The notes beneath the pieces are model-generated. The model did no database searches. It saw only the letters and a program-made list of their open reading frames with translations, and had not been told where the DNA came from. A stretch of 46,299 nucleotides of DNA from Acanthaster planci. Taxonomy: Eukaryota; Echinodermata; Asteroidea; Valvatida; Acanthasteridae. The translations under genes were made by a program, and so were the position numbers. The DNA lies in contig NW_019091722.1 of NCBI RefSeq assembly GCF_001949145.1, forward strand, positions 1-46,299. Reading direction: 5' to 3'. Of the stretch, positions 34,020 to 45,702 are shown in pieces; the stretch's first letter is position 1; each line of letters opens with the position of its first letter.

Positions 34020-34319
34020 ACAGTGTGCATTAGCGCCATGTGCCGTCCAATAACCGATGAGCAAGTTGAGGTCCAGAAACAATACGTGTCCCTCCGCTGC
34101 ACAGGGGCGATTTTTCCTGTTACTGCTCAGAGGCCGTCGTACGTGTATCAATTCAATTCACTGCACAGAGTCTACTTTTTACGCCCATTGCACCAAGGTG
34201 ATCGTTTTGAGGTCACTTTTGTTATAACCACAAAAATTGGACACCCCCAACACAATGAAACTACTCATACAGCTGTCTACAGCTCAGAGACACATAAGAG
34301 AGACCGACCATTGATATAA
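34020..34319 (+). other. Possible orphan exon, unidentified beta-rich domain
   Basis: From about 34020, after TCTGCACAG, a frame runs to a TAA at 34317-34319. It encodes a plausible, compositionally normal segment: MCRPITDEQVEV, a single Cys region, then FLRPLHQGDRFEVTFVITT and HNETTHTAVY. The alternating hydrophobic pattern suggests beta strands. I do not recognise the family, and no partner exon was found. It could be coding debris carried by another repeat. Confidence 0.3.
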
Positions 34320-34462
34320 GACAGGCCCAGGCTTTCCCAGGCTTGCCCAGGCACTTTTTTTGTCAATAATCCCTTATCAGCACGTGGCTTAGGTATTTAC
34401 ATACAATCCCCATGGGACTTGGCTGGAGGCGGGCACGTGTTAAAGGTGACTTAACTAGGCTG

Positions 34463-34917
34463 TTAAGCATCTACAGAGGTACAAATTTCAGTAGAACATT
34501 CAGACTGATGATTCTCACTGCCGAGAGCTGGAATCGAAACGATTTTGTTGTGGAGGAAACAGGGGGAAGTTTCTTCAAAGTGTTTGTAGCACAGAAGACA
34601 GAGGCAGTTAATGCACGCAGCCCAGATTTCATCATGGCAACCAAATGTTTCACAAGTACTTTTCTTCTTGGAACTGTTTTTTTTTTCTTTTAGCTGTGTT
34701 CTTCATCACCAACCTCATCTTTTGCACCTTCGAAATTAACAACAGTTCCTTGCCACCATTTTTTATTTGTTTTCCACCACATGCAGACCTTGCTACCGCG
34801 AGCCAACACATCTTCCAATAAACACTTCAGATCATCGATGACAACAACATTCATGGAGTTGTCCTCCCATTGAACCAATACGTCAGTGCCTGTTTTAGGG
34901 TGACGAATTCTAAAGGA
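34463..34917 (-). pseudogene. Tudor-like plus Cys/His-finger coding fragment
   Basis: On the - strand, a T-rich run and acceptor-like TTTAG (about 34910) are followed by a frame reading IRHPKTGTDVLVQWEDNS and SKVCMWWKTNKKWWQGTVV. The pattern of aromatic and small residues is like Tudor or chromatin-type barrels. It ends in a TAA at 34695. One base off, past a 10-A run, another frame continues to TAA at 34463-34465 with a compact finger: CETFGC, WAACINCLCLLC, YKHF and SPCFLH. The two halves look like one gene split by an indel at the A-run. No name can be given. A transposon-associated or domesticated gene is possible. Confidence 0.4.
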
Positions 34918-34956
34918 CTCGAGAAGTAAAAAAAAAAAAAACTCAAATCTGTGCAT

Positions 34957-36852
34957 TATAAATTCCAGTATTATATGTCTTCCAAGTCCTAAAACCCCCT
35001 AAGACAGGAAAAGGAAAACAAAAATGCTTCCCTAGAATTACACCTTCATCATGAACCTAATGAAAGTGATTCTTATTTGCAAAACTGAAAATTAACTAAG
35101 CACTCCAAAGTGTCATCTACAGATACAAATGCAATTTGTGGTTATCAATACTTTTACAAATTTGTCATGACATGAATGCTCTTTTGAGCAAACAGTGTCT
35201 CCCAGGATGTTTTCTAAATATAAAGTTAAGGGCATTTTTTTAACTGTATACCAGAAACATTTCTTATGCAGGGTAATTATTACAGAAACAGGAGTATGCA
35301 GTTATTGTGTATTCCTAAATGAGCAGACCGCGTGTTTATGCTAGGCTTAATCCGTGGTATGCCTACGTTTGGGTGACATTACACAGACCTGTCTGTAAAA
35401 TGAAGGCGGAGCCTCGATTGACATGACGGCTTATCGGTGTGAGCAAGTTCCTTTTACTTTTAATTAAGTAATTCTTGTAACAAGACCTAACCAACAACAT
35501 TTAATATTAGGCTTAATAATCACAGTAGACCTAAGTCAGTAGTGCTGTCTGGCAGCATAGGCTTAGACCTGACCAAGTTAAACAGACACTGCAGTTCAAA
35601 AGACTGCCATTATGCAGCAGGCCATTGAGGTAAAACACAAAACATATGGGCTGAGTGTCGTAGTAATTTTATTGGAAAACGCAAAACACAATAAGAAACA
35701 AAAGACTCACTTTTTGCGAAGCATCTTGCGAATCGAAGAGCTATTGCGTGCAGATGACAAATGATAGCTGGTACTTTGAATGGACTGCTAATATTATAGT
35801 CACCAGCAAAAACAGTCAGTTTGTCAGCTGTGAATAGAGTTTACGTGAAATTTGTCAAAGTGGCGAATAGTGTATACGTCACTGTGCAAAATTCCTTTTA
35901 TGCTTCCCTGCCAGATTTGTCAGGGTGGGTGCTCCCATTTTTCAAAAACTCGGCGAAAAAACGGGATTTTGGCAACAAAAATTGAAAGAGTAACCTTTCA
36001 GGTCCCCCAAACTGACAACATCTAAAAATCGCCAAAATGGTCGATTCGGCGGTATGTAAGCTCTGCGACGACATGTGCATGTACGTACCGCCAATACCAA
36101 GCCTGCAGTAGATTAGCCACCTAAACATCTATTGTTTTTTTTTTTGTAGATGTATACAGGATATAAGACCATCGCGTTTGTGTGATTCCCAGATGTTAAT
36201 CTATAATACAGAAATGACGGCATCAAAAAAGAGTGCCTGACTAAATATATGAGGGCCTTGACCTGACCCTTTCCTATACTGATCTAAACACGTTCAAATT
36301 ACGCAAGAGCAAGATCCCAGTCGATCAAGCAAGTTTGGCAGCATTGAAAAATCGTTATCCTAACAGAATCTTCACAATCCGTTTCCTTTGTGGTTTGTTG
36401 CTAATATTCAAATAAGAATTTTACTTATTTGATTCTTGCCTACTCACTTATGAAGTATCAATTGCAGAAAACAAAACAGAACAATCGTTGGGAAGGGGTG
36501 AAAACTGCTCCCCTGCTAAATACTCCGCTGGGTGTGGATTTACCACATCGCCACTACACGCTTGAAGGATGTTGGGATTTCTCATTTCTTCATTTTTCAT
36601 GGCTAATTTTGTAGTGGCTGTTACGGCCAGTTACATTGGGACCAAATATGGGTGGTAAATATTGTCAACTTCCAACTGCTTGCTCTCTTTTTAAGTTCAT
36701 CTCTTCCTTTCTATCTAAGGTTCCACTTGAGCTTGTTATGTAAGCACTGGCTGATATTTTTGTCAGCTACACCGAGTCATGACTCTTTTTTCACGTTTGC
36801 TCTTTTTCATTTTTTTTAAGAATTATTTTCCGATTCCACTATATGTTTACAG
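34957..36852. other. Intergenic upstream of the third C1q gene
   Basis: No supported gene. The conserved 5' flank seen before the other C1q copies was not found here. Only the last stretch (about 36790-36852, T-rich, CACTATATGTTTACAG) resembles the intron end before the 20836 gene. Confidence 0.45.
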
Positions 36853-37665
36853 ATGATATTCAGCTTTACAACAACCCTTTCAGTCGCCTTTCTCCTGCGT
36901 AACAGTATGAAGCTCCAAACTACCGATGCTGGGCCGACTCCTGCGGACGGTGATGATCCTGGGTCTCAGGTGTGTCCAATGTGCTGCCAGGGACCTGCTG
37001 GGACACCTGGAATTCCGGGCTTACCGGGTAACCAAGGTCAGTTTGGACCTGCAGGGCCAAAGGGCGATGCTGGGGTCAAGGGTCAGAAGGGTGAGATTGG
37101 ACCTAGTGGCGCTGTTGGGAACCCTGGTCCCAAAGGGGACGACGGATATGGCCTGCCAGGTAAGGTAGGTCCAAGGGGTCCAGCTGGTTTAATCGGAGCA
37201 ATCGGAGAATCGGGGGTCAAGGGGCAAAAGGGCGAGCCGGGGGAAACTCCTGATAACTCCGCACACAAGATAGCATTCACTGTGACTCGGAGAACCACTT
37301 CGGATACATCGACAAGTTACAGCACCCGTTTGCCCTTCGAGCAGTCCAAGACGCTTTTGCCGGGTACCAGCTTCGATCTGGCGACTGGAACATTTACATG
37401 TAATGTACCAGGTACCTACGTGTTTGCGTTTTCTGTATGCAAACATTCAAGTAGCGGCAACCTTTGGGTCAATCTTAGAAAAAACGACGACTGGGTAGTC
37501 TCTGGCGGTAGCACCGAATCAAGTAAGAATGAGCAGGTGTCTGGGAGTGCGGTGCTACTTCTGCAGCGAGGAGATTCGGTGTATTTGACCATGTATGGTA
37601 GGGTAACCAGTAGTTCATCCTATCGCTCCACCTCATTCAGTGGACTTCTGATTTACCCTGAATAA
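36853..37665 (+). CDS. Secreted collagen-C1q domain protein
   Basis: A 270-residue paralogue of the 20836 gene with the same layout. Residues 1-24 form a signal peptide, and the CPMCC cluster is at 41-45. Collagen triplets run 47-132 with the same two-residue interruption at GY (98-99). All other glycines are present, including residue 118, which is Arg in the sister. The C1q domain spans about 137-270 and includes [13 protein letters not shown]. An extra Cys follows in the C1q domain (SVCKH). The ATG abuts an acceptor (TTTACAG), and AATAAA overlaps the stop. The signal peptide region is the most diverged part, while the collagen and C1q parts are close. It is the best preserved copy in the window and a probable soluble recognition protein. 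Ligand unknown. Confidence 0.93.
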   Translation: MIFSFTTTLSVAFLLRNSMKLQTTDAGPTPADGDDPGSQVCPMCCQGPAGTPGIPGLPGNQGQFGPAGPKGDAGVKGQKGEIGPSGAVGNPGPKGDDGYGLPGKVGPRGPAGLIGAIGESGVKGQKGEPGETPDNSAHKIAFTVTRRTTSDTSTSYSTRLPFEQSKTLLPGTSFDLATGTFTCNVPGTYVFAFSVCKHSSSGNLWVNLRKNDDWVVSGGSTESSKNEQVSGSAVLLLQRGDSVYLTMYGRVTSSSSYRSTSFSGLLIYPE

Positions 37666-37944
37666 ACAAGAGAAATCATGGTCTACATGTACACAATTGC
37701 GTATCTCTCTGGTGCAGATGTTTAGTACGTAACATAAAATACTCATACCTTTGCTATTTTAGGTACTGGATGTGTTTGTGAAGATTTTTCTCAAATAATA
37801 TTAAAAATGGGGCTTCAGTGCTTTTATTTAAATCATTTTCCACATCATCAATCAGTTAGCTGAGGCGAATCGCGTTCTGTTCTTGTGCAAATCACCCTAC
37901 AACCATACCCAGGACTCTGACGAACCCTAACCCCAAGCAACAAT

Positions 37945-38015
37945 CAGCTTCTACTGTCAGGTATACAAGGAATCAAAACATGTTTAGGAAGTGCTAAATG
38001 CAACAGCTACTACTT
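37945..38015 (+). repeat. Shared 3' flank segment of C1q loci
   Basis: CAGGTATACAAGGAATC.AAACATG.TTAGGAAG and GCTAAATGCAAC match 22148-22202. This supports duplication units that reach a few hundred bases past the C1q stop codon. Confidence 0.6.
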
Positions 38016-41000
38016 ATAAAGGTAGGGAAGGAAAACCATTTTGCCCCAATTATAACCAACAATAGGTGACAAGACTACCTTACAAAATTAAAACGGGAAA
38101 AAATAAACACTTTCCCCATTTTTAATCAAACAAAATGAACAAGGAAATGGGCTTTTGTGGGGCCTTTCTTGGCAATTTTGGAAACACAAATTATGTATTA
38201 ATGATACACTTTGACCCCAAACCGTCACATGGAGATTCGGCTGCAAACACTGTGAATCGTCTCATACAAGTCCTCTGGTAGAGGCATGCTCAAAATGCCG
38301 AGTTTTTGCGCCGCTCTTAACTCCCCACTTTGTTTATTGTTCCGCATATCAAGTTTAACTTCATGATGTGTTGTGTTTTTGGCCACAAAAAGTACATCGG
38401 TCTCATGCAGTTAGGAGAAGCGTCTCGTACACTGAGACTTGGTCTCTTGCTCCATCGTCTGCAAAAGCACTTTGAATTTTGAAAAGTGTCGCCAACTACT
38501 TGTGTTGCAGCTGCCAGTGTATGGTGCTGTGCCCCTGGATCACCGTTAAGTTTGGTTTTAGAACTGCCCAAGCAGCCCTGCAACACTGACAGGTTCTATG
38601 CTGTCGTGCATATTCATAAGAATTGAATCCAATTACTTTCACGTGGAAAATCCAGTACGTGCTCAGGCCTATCTCATTTTTCTTTGGCACATTGGAAATT
38701 TGCCATGGAGCAAGGACACAGAAGGAGTTTGAACTGCTCAGGCTATAACATCTGGCCAATTAGCGCTTTCTAGCAAGCCCGGTATGTCCGTAGCCAGAGT
38801 GCAAAGAATCCTTGCCAAGCACCTTCTGTTTCACAACCATACGCAACATTTGTGCACAGTGATTAGTGCAGTAATTTTCGCTGGTAATCTGCACTCCTAG
38901 AACGCTTTGTTTTATAGAACATTCATGTCATCGTTGGTACTTGGTATGATCTGGCAACAATTAATAAATAAAAAAATAATGCTTGCACAGTTGCTTTCAT
39001 TTGGCTCTGTGCCAGAAGTGTTAATGTGAGGTTATTGGCCTTATCGAAAGCTTTCCTCTGGACTTATTTTTGAAATAAATAGCTAATTTTTTTATACGAT
39101 TTTGTGTTTTAAGTGAATAATTTAATCACAGAATTTACACTAAACGGTATTTTATGAGATCTCACGATCACTTCTTGTGATAAAACAGAGTAGTTTGTTA
39201 TCTAGAACTTAAATGTCCTGTGGTGGGAAACATATTGTTGGTCAGTCTTAGACAAATTCATAAAAACATTTATATAAATTTGCAAACATTGCGTGGGAAA
39301 GGGAAAAAGTGCATCAACATCTGTTTTAATTAACAAATGCTCACTACGGTAACGGTACATCTACTGATAGATATTCCTCTACCTCTATTTCCTAGTTACT
39401 GCGGTAAGTTGCAGTTAATTGCAAAGAAAACACCTCAAATACTTCTACAATATTACTGGCCTCACTACTCCGAATATTAGCTGCAGGATGTAACCAGGGA
39501 ATTTTGGAATGTTTACTATTATTTATCTGAAAGGGCGAGGATGGTCATTGGGCACTTTGAGGTGCCAGAGTTTTAACTCCTCTGACCGTCCTCCTTGGGA
39601 AAACACGCACGCAAGGGGATTGCATTTTTAGCTGCCTCGGCACACTGCCAAAGTAGCTATTGTTTTCGTTCCTTGGTTCTCGATGGTGAAGTAGAGGAAA
39701 CTTCTCAAGAGACAGCAACATAAACCTCTCAAAATGCCTTTCTTTTTTTGCAGTTCTAACAATAAGCACTGTTACAGACGGTCTGTGGCGGTTTTTAGAG
39801 AAAACATTGGGGTAAATTAAAAGGCCTAAAAATACGTGATTGCACAATACCCATTGAAACAAGTCAATGCGCCTGGTGGATCCATAAGGGTTAGGGTAAT
39901 TTTTACAAACGTGACCCGCGTCACAAGACCGGATTTCTGGCGTAAAAACCTCTCCAAAGTACACAAGTTGGTGTTAATAGGATTCACAATTCTTTTTGCG
40001 AGACCTCCAGTATGTCTTTTAGATATCTATTTGTTGGAAAATCTTGTGGTGTCATCATCAAAGGTACTATTTTTAATTGTACATATTAGGCAACGTTTGA
40101 TCCTTATGAAATTCTCTCAATAACGTTAACAGTCAATCCCTGACTGCATTTCTGAAGGGACGTCATCATGACCTATTAGTTGATTTTTTATTAGTTTCTA
40201 AGATTTACATGTATACGAATTCGCATTCACACTACTACTATCCTCCTGTCATAATTTCGGGAACTTAATCAAGTCCAATTACTTCCAAAGTCTGAAACAA
40301 AAACAGTAAATTTTAATTCTCCAGTTTTATATGTATCTACAGATTAGCACAGTTTGTATTGAAGAGCCAAGTATGAAGTAATAGTGTTATTTTCTTGTAA
40401 AACCGTCTGATATAATTTGTGTACACGGTGACCTTTACCCTCAATTTGGTGCATACTACACATGTACACACACTTGCAGCTGCTACCAGGGCACAAGGAA
40501 ATACTGTCTGCAGTGCAATTTGTGCTCGTTCCAGCTTCTGTAGTCCGAGAAAAAAACAAGGGCTGACCCGATGACTGGGACTGTAGGAATCACCCTTTCT
40601 ACAAGACTTTTTCCTCTGAATTAAATAACTCACAAAATATACGAATGATGTTTAGAAAAAGTCCTGAATCCGAAGCAGCTCAGTGGTTGTTCACAACCAC
40701 ATTCCTCTTTTTTTTTTTCAAGCTTCATGTGTATACACATACATGTTAGCCCGTGATTCAGCCTAAGATTCAGGTCCAATTACCCCTATACAGACTGTAT
40801 CATTCTCCATGACATAGGAATAGTCTGCTGCCAAGTTAAGTGAACGCAAGTGCATTTTCCCTCGTATGCCAAGCAAGTTACGTTTTACTAGTGCACTACA
40901 CCTTCAGCGTCTCATTTTCCTTCACTTCTGAACAAATCTCACAATAATTTTGTCAGATAAAGAGTAGATTTTAGGTCGATGCACTTTACAGATCATTGTA

Positions 41001-42365
41001 TTACAATGACTTTTTTCTACGCGTCATAAAAAAGTAATTCTCGTCTTTACGCTTTTTGGCGGCAACGGTTTCAGTTACATGTATCTTAATGAATGCTTCC
41101 AGCGTGCCTGTTGTGCGTTTCTCCATGCTACGTCATCAACAGAAACACAAAATTTGCCTTTGCTTGTGTCTAAAATCGGTCCACTTGATTGAGGACAGAA
41201 ATCTTATTTCTCTCAAGTCAAAAGATAAAATACCTACAACCCCTATTTAAAGCCCTTTTTCCTACATATTTAAAGCAAGCAAACTGCAAACTATACCAAT
41301 TACTGTGCATATGACGGAGGTAAATTGAACAACCTCCCATTCATAATCCTTCAGCTTGTCATTCCACCAAGTATCACAAAATTTCGATTATGTATGAGGC
41401 ATTTTCGTCTTGACTCTCGAAAGCAGCCAGTGCACAGTCATGTGTCTACGTACCCTTTTCAGCACACATGGTAACTGCCTTTTCAACTTTTCAACCCTAA
41501 ATTGACCTTGCTACACAAATAATATGGATTCTCTGAACTATGTTGTTGTTCAGACTCTAGAAAAGGTGAATTTATTTTTTAAAAAAGCACATTTTTACTT
41601 TGTGTGCATAAACGATATTTTACACGTTATGTTGGTATTTGTATCTACTATCACCAAGGAACTTACTTAGAAACCAACAATTGGAATATTCAGTAAGATG
41701 TTTCAGGTAACCCAAATTTATGTCAACAACAGAATTTTCAAATTGTAACCGTATTTTGGAAAAGAAGGGAAAGTTTTCTATGCTATATACTAATCCATTA
41801 CTGATATACTTACAACACATCTACTTAATAAATAATGCTTCACCAGCTAGTATAATCATTTATAAGTAATATTGATTTTTAGCAAACAGCAAAATCATAG
41901 TAGTTCCACTTAATGTGGTTAAAAGTTTGACATTTTCAGATCGAAGCTGTGGGGGAACGTGGAAATTTGTTTCTGAAAATGAACTCCCACTTTTTTGTAT
42001 CTGGAAAGGAATCTTCACGCCTACCGAGATTAGGTAGTGGTACCATTTATAAAATTCTGGTATCTTCATTTCAAATTTTGCAAACGTATCTCCAGGGAAA
42101 CTTGGACCCTTTCCTTCACGGTTGTCCACTGGAAACTAGTTTAAAGGAATAAAACCCTTGCTAGAAGTTAAGATATTTCAAGTTGACAGCAAGGTGACAG
42201 CATTAGACTTTAAACTTAAAACAGTACAAAATGTCCAAATTATGCTTGACCTGTACCTATAACTTACATCCGTTTTAAAATGGTAACTCATAAAATATAA
42301 AATTATTTTAAAAGAACACTCTAGTAAATTAGCTTGTCTCACAATGCCTAGATTCGTTTGTAAAA
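38016..42365. other. Long intergenic stretch, no gene supported
   Basis: The longest frame is 139 codons on the - strand (39964-39545), without a recognisable domain, a convincing start or a splice context. Other frames are shorter and overlap each other. No RNA gene or structured repeat stood out. Confidence 0.45.
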
Positions 42366-42367
42366 GT

Positions 42368-42395
42368 ATACAGGGTGGCCCAGAAAAAAAAAATT
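42368..42395 (+). mobile_element. Mariner-like terminal sequence
   Basis: TACAGGGTGGCCCAGAAAAA follows a TA, the form seen at the ends of many mariner-type elements. I found no matching inverted end and no transposase frame downstream, so at best it is a solitary end of an old element. Confidence 0.35.
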
Positions 42396-43300
42396 AATTA
42401 AAACCTGAGGAAATGGATTAAGATGGCAAAACCACGAGATATTATTATAATGTGTAAGGATCTCCGAAAAGTAAAAGCAGTATTCTTTTTAATGATACCT
42501 TAGTGGCATCCCTCCCGTCATGCATGACTGAACACAATTGTCTTGAAAATGGGCTTCCGAACTCAGTTGTAACACTTTAGCTAAACCATTGAATGAGGTT
42601 GTCCTCAGTCATGCTTGCCATGGTTGAAAGTGACAACAAAGGTCATGTTAATGAGGGAAAAATTGCTTTTGTCGCTTTCAAGTTATTCAATAATCTCGTT
42701 TAAATGAGTTGACTTGCCGTTTCAGTTGCATTAACGCTGCGCGCCCTCAGTGTTCATTTGTTGACATTGCAAATTTTAGATCCAAATGAGGGCGCCCTTT
42801 TACATTAAGGTTTACTTCAAATTCCATTTTGTATATAGATGACTTAGGACCCCGGTACCCCATTTTCAATAATGAAAAATAAAGCTCAAATGAGAAACTT
42901 GTGACGTTTTGTTTATATTTTTCTTAATTTTTGTAGTTGTTTATTAAATAGTTGATGTTTTGTTTAATCGCGGTCAGCGCGACCAGGCGACTTCGAAAGG
43001 GACGGTGAAGTTAGAAGAGCACCTTAACGTGAAATCTGTGGAATATTTCAGGATTTTTCTCAAGGAAGGTAAGTTGTTTTTACAGATGTGGTCTTAAACG
43101 TACCTCACTGGGGTCATTTTCTACCTTATGACTGATTTGGAAGGAATGGGAAGAAAATAATTGCAAAACAGATCTACGTACGTTCGGCCGCGGCGCAGCC
43201 AATATGGGTACGTACAGTACATGTGCATAAGGACATGTACGTGCACGGTACGCTTTGCAGTGCATGCACATGTATATAATGTACATACATCATTTTGGGC
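42396..43300. other. Intergenic, no gene seen
   Basis: Contains two GGGCGC-type patches near 42740 and 42790. Palindromic ACATGTAC-type words cluster at 43215-43290. No supported coding frame. Confidence 0.4.
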
Positions 43301-43305
43301 GATGT

Positions 43306-43437
43306 CAGACAACTCGACCGTTTGCCAACTCGACTTCGGATAAATTGACCGTTGAAACAACTCAACCGTCCGTGCGTAAAAAGGAGAGACAAGTCGACCG
43401 TCAAGACAAGTCGTCTGTTGGGACAAGTCGTCCATCA
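43306..43437 (+). repeat. Degenerate minisatellite, core CAA(C/G)TCG
   Basis: Units begin ACAACTCGACC, CCAACTCGACT, AAATTGACCG, ACAACTCAACC, ACAAGTCGACC, ACAAGTCGTCT and ACAAGTCGTCC. They are mostly about 15-17 bp apart, except for a wider gap near 43360-43388. It is related to the array at 44169-44247. Confidence 0.75.
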
Positions 43438-44168
43438 TTTTATAAACGCCTCGTCATTTGTTCAAATGTGTATAAGTTAAATATAAATGGAATTTCACGT
43501 TTACGTAGTCCCCAGTTCTGAGTTACTGTAATATGGCAATAAGTAATCTGTCTGTGATCTACCGCCGTACCAGTCTTATCGGGTGGGAAGCAATTTACCT
43601 ATTGCAATTTCATTCCAAATCCCTGCTTCGTTTTACAACGGACGACTTCACCTTTTTACAACTTACAACGTACATACCATGTCTGCACCATCAGTGATCA
43701 AACACTTGTCACCTTTTACATGTAAATTGTATGTATTTTCTTCAGTCCTAGACACGATGGAGGAACCCTCATTGCCAAAACTATTGGTTGAAAATCCTTC
43801 AAGTTCAAACAGACGGGCTTCGCCGTAGGCCTACACAGTTTTGAAACTTAGCGCATTCATCGGATTTTCATAAGATTTAGTCGAAAATGAAAACCACCCG
43901 GCGTCCAGAAATTGGGTAGATATTGGACCAAGCGGGCCGCGAGTACCCGAACTGGACGAGGTTGCTGCGCCGTAGCTCCGCAGTTCTTCGACGCGTGCAT
44001 GAGCCCTAGTCAGACTGAATCATGGCGCCGTCAAGCGGTGAGGCATTGTCTGAAATGAAATACCCTGCAGGCCAGGAGGCACACATTTAGTGTCAGAAGC
44101 TTGCACCCGCGCTGTCCTACCCACTCATTTGAATATTATTATGTGGATGCGGACCCCATTTGGGGTAC

Positions 44169-44247
44169 CGGTCAACTCGGTGCGTGACCAACTCGGACGG
44201 AGTCAACTCGGTCCCAGGTCAACTCGATGCCAAGTCAACGGGGCGGG
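44169..44247 (+). repeat. Degenerate minisatellite, core GTCAACTCGG
   Basis: Units GTCAACTCGGT, ACCAACTCGGA, GTCAACTCGGT, GTCAACTCGAT and GTCAACGGG are spaced about 15-17 bp. Same core and orientation as 43306-43437, 730 bp away. Confidence 0.75.
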
Positions 44248-44249
44248 AC

Positions 44250-45171
44250 ATGATGGTCACGGTAGCCCGGCACTTTGCCCACAACTGCACAAGAATGATG
44301 ACCAATGACTTCGGCAACGTCCAAAACAAGTTGTTTCAACAGGAAGCCTTTCTGTGAGTTAAGTTTTAAGAAATACAACATTTCATTGAATACATAACTG
44401 CAACTTTAGCGAAGTATGTGATATTTTGTGATAATACTGGTGAATCTGCCAAATGATACACACGCAATGCTGTACATGTACAGTGTGCACTTCAGATCCA
44501 GATGTTTAATGCTTCTTTTCTTGTTCATGTATACAGCTTGATGCACAGACACAGGCACAGATTGACTAAAATAAAATTAAAATAAAACAGAAATCAAGAG
44601 TGAGGTACATCCGACGTCTAGGTGATAATAATACATGTACGTGTGCCCACTTTGAACATGTAAATATACATGCACCCAATGTTTACTTCGACCTCAATTA
44701 TTACTTGCACTTAGGTGTATCCAAGTGACACTAATACATGTACATGTATCTAAGTTCCCCTAAAAGAGTATGATGCCCAGTATTTAAGTTAGACAATACC
44801 AAACCCCTTAATTTTGACCATAGCTCCACTATGAAGGCCCCCATGTGCGTATCTGTATTATTTACCATTTACAATAAAGTATTCCACCGATGTAACAGCA
44901 GGACCTAACTGATCGAGTTTTGGCTTACACAAGAATATAAATAACCCAGTAATAACTTAATCAAATTCTTTAATTTAATATGAGAATCCTGAGAATAATG
45001 AGCTCTAACCGTTTAATAAACTTCGGCAGGATGGGCGAATCAAAATCTGTCAGATGCAAAACGTGATGGAGCCATCTTACAGTCAGTGCTGTTTTTATGG
45101 TCCCCAATTATAGCGCCCTCAATCGGTTGGAAATCAAAAAATGAGTTTGGCCGCTACAACTGGTTTTCCAG
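44250..45171. other. Intergenic before the MULE-like exon
   Basis: Several ACATGTAC palindrome clusters (44474, 44632, 44733). No coding frame was recognised. Other exons of the gene at 45172 could lie here, but none was identified. Confidence 0.4.
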
Positions 45172-45415
45172 TATGTAGAATTTACATGGATAGTGTCCAC
45201 TTTCTGGAGTCCTGTCAGCTGGCCAGCATACCGGCAGACCATCCGGACAAATGATGACGTTGAAGGGGGGCACCGCGCTCTCAACAGTGCTGCTCGGACC
45301 ACATTGCTAGGGATTTACAAGTTTGCTCCTCTCCTTGCCAAGCAAGCCCAGCTTGTCTCTGTCCAGATTCGGCTGGTAAGCGAAAAGAAGCTGACCGGCC
45401 ACCCCCCCCCCAAAA
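45172..45415 (+). CDS. Exon of MULE/FLYWCH-type transposase-like protein (partial)
   Basis: The frame opens directly behind an acceptor (TGGTTTTCCAG|TATG) and reads YVEFTW, FWSPVSW, then IRTNDDVEGGHRALN, and APLLAKQAQLVSVQIRLVSE. The RTNNxVEGWHxxLN block followed by a helical LL-x-EA-x-LVS segment is typical of the C-terminal part of MULE-type transposases and FLYWCH-associated proteins. Here the usual Trp of VEGWH is Gly. After KKLTGH the similarity stops at a run of ten C and an A-rich stretch, so the 3' end is eroded or spliced. It is an isolated exon or a transposon fragment. Neighbouring exons were not found. Confidence 0.6.
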
Positions 45416-45462
45416 AAGAAAAGAAACATCAGTGGCTGCATGGTTGGCTTTTCCAGCTTGTG

Positions 45463-45702
45463 ACGACTTGTACATTATTCCAGCTTTTCATGCACAGTCG
45501 TTTATTTTAGTAAGGCGTTGAAAGTTGAGCTTAGTACCGGGAACAACTTGTAATTTTCCCAACATTTCATGTACAATCATTTCTGTATTGATTTGTATTT
45601 CTTTGGCATCTTGTTTTTAGGAACGACTTGTAAATTGTTGCAGCTTTTCATGCAGTCGTTTATTCTATTATCGATTTGCATTTCTTTAAGTATGTTCTCC
45701 AC
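45463..45702 (+). repeat. Three-copy tandem repeat with 80 bp period
   Basis: Copies start at 45463, 45543 and 45623 with AC(G/A)ACTTGTA, then CA(G/A)C.TTTCATG and TCGTTTATT or a variant. Copies 2 and 3 also share the second half (GATTTG.ATTTCTTT), where copy 1 has diverged. The constant 80 bp step shows there have been no large indels since duplication. Confidence 0.75.

Noticed and set aside
33517-34151. Arg-rich open frames of about 130 codons on the - strand over the CGACG array
   Set aside because: Composition-driven. Both strands are open across the array and no domain is visible.
39545-39964. 139-codon - strand frame
   Set aside because: No recognisable motif, no splice or polyadenylation context, and an amino acid pattern like chance sequence.
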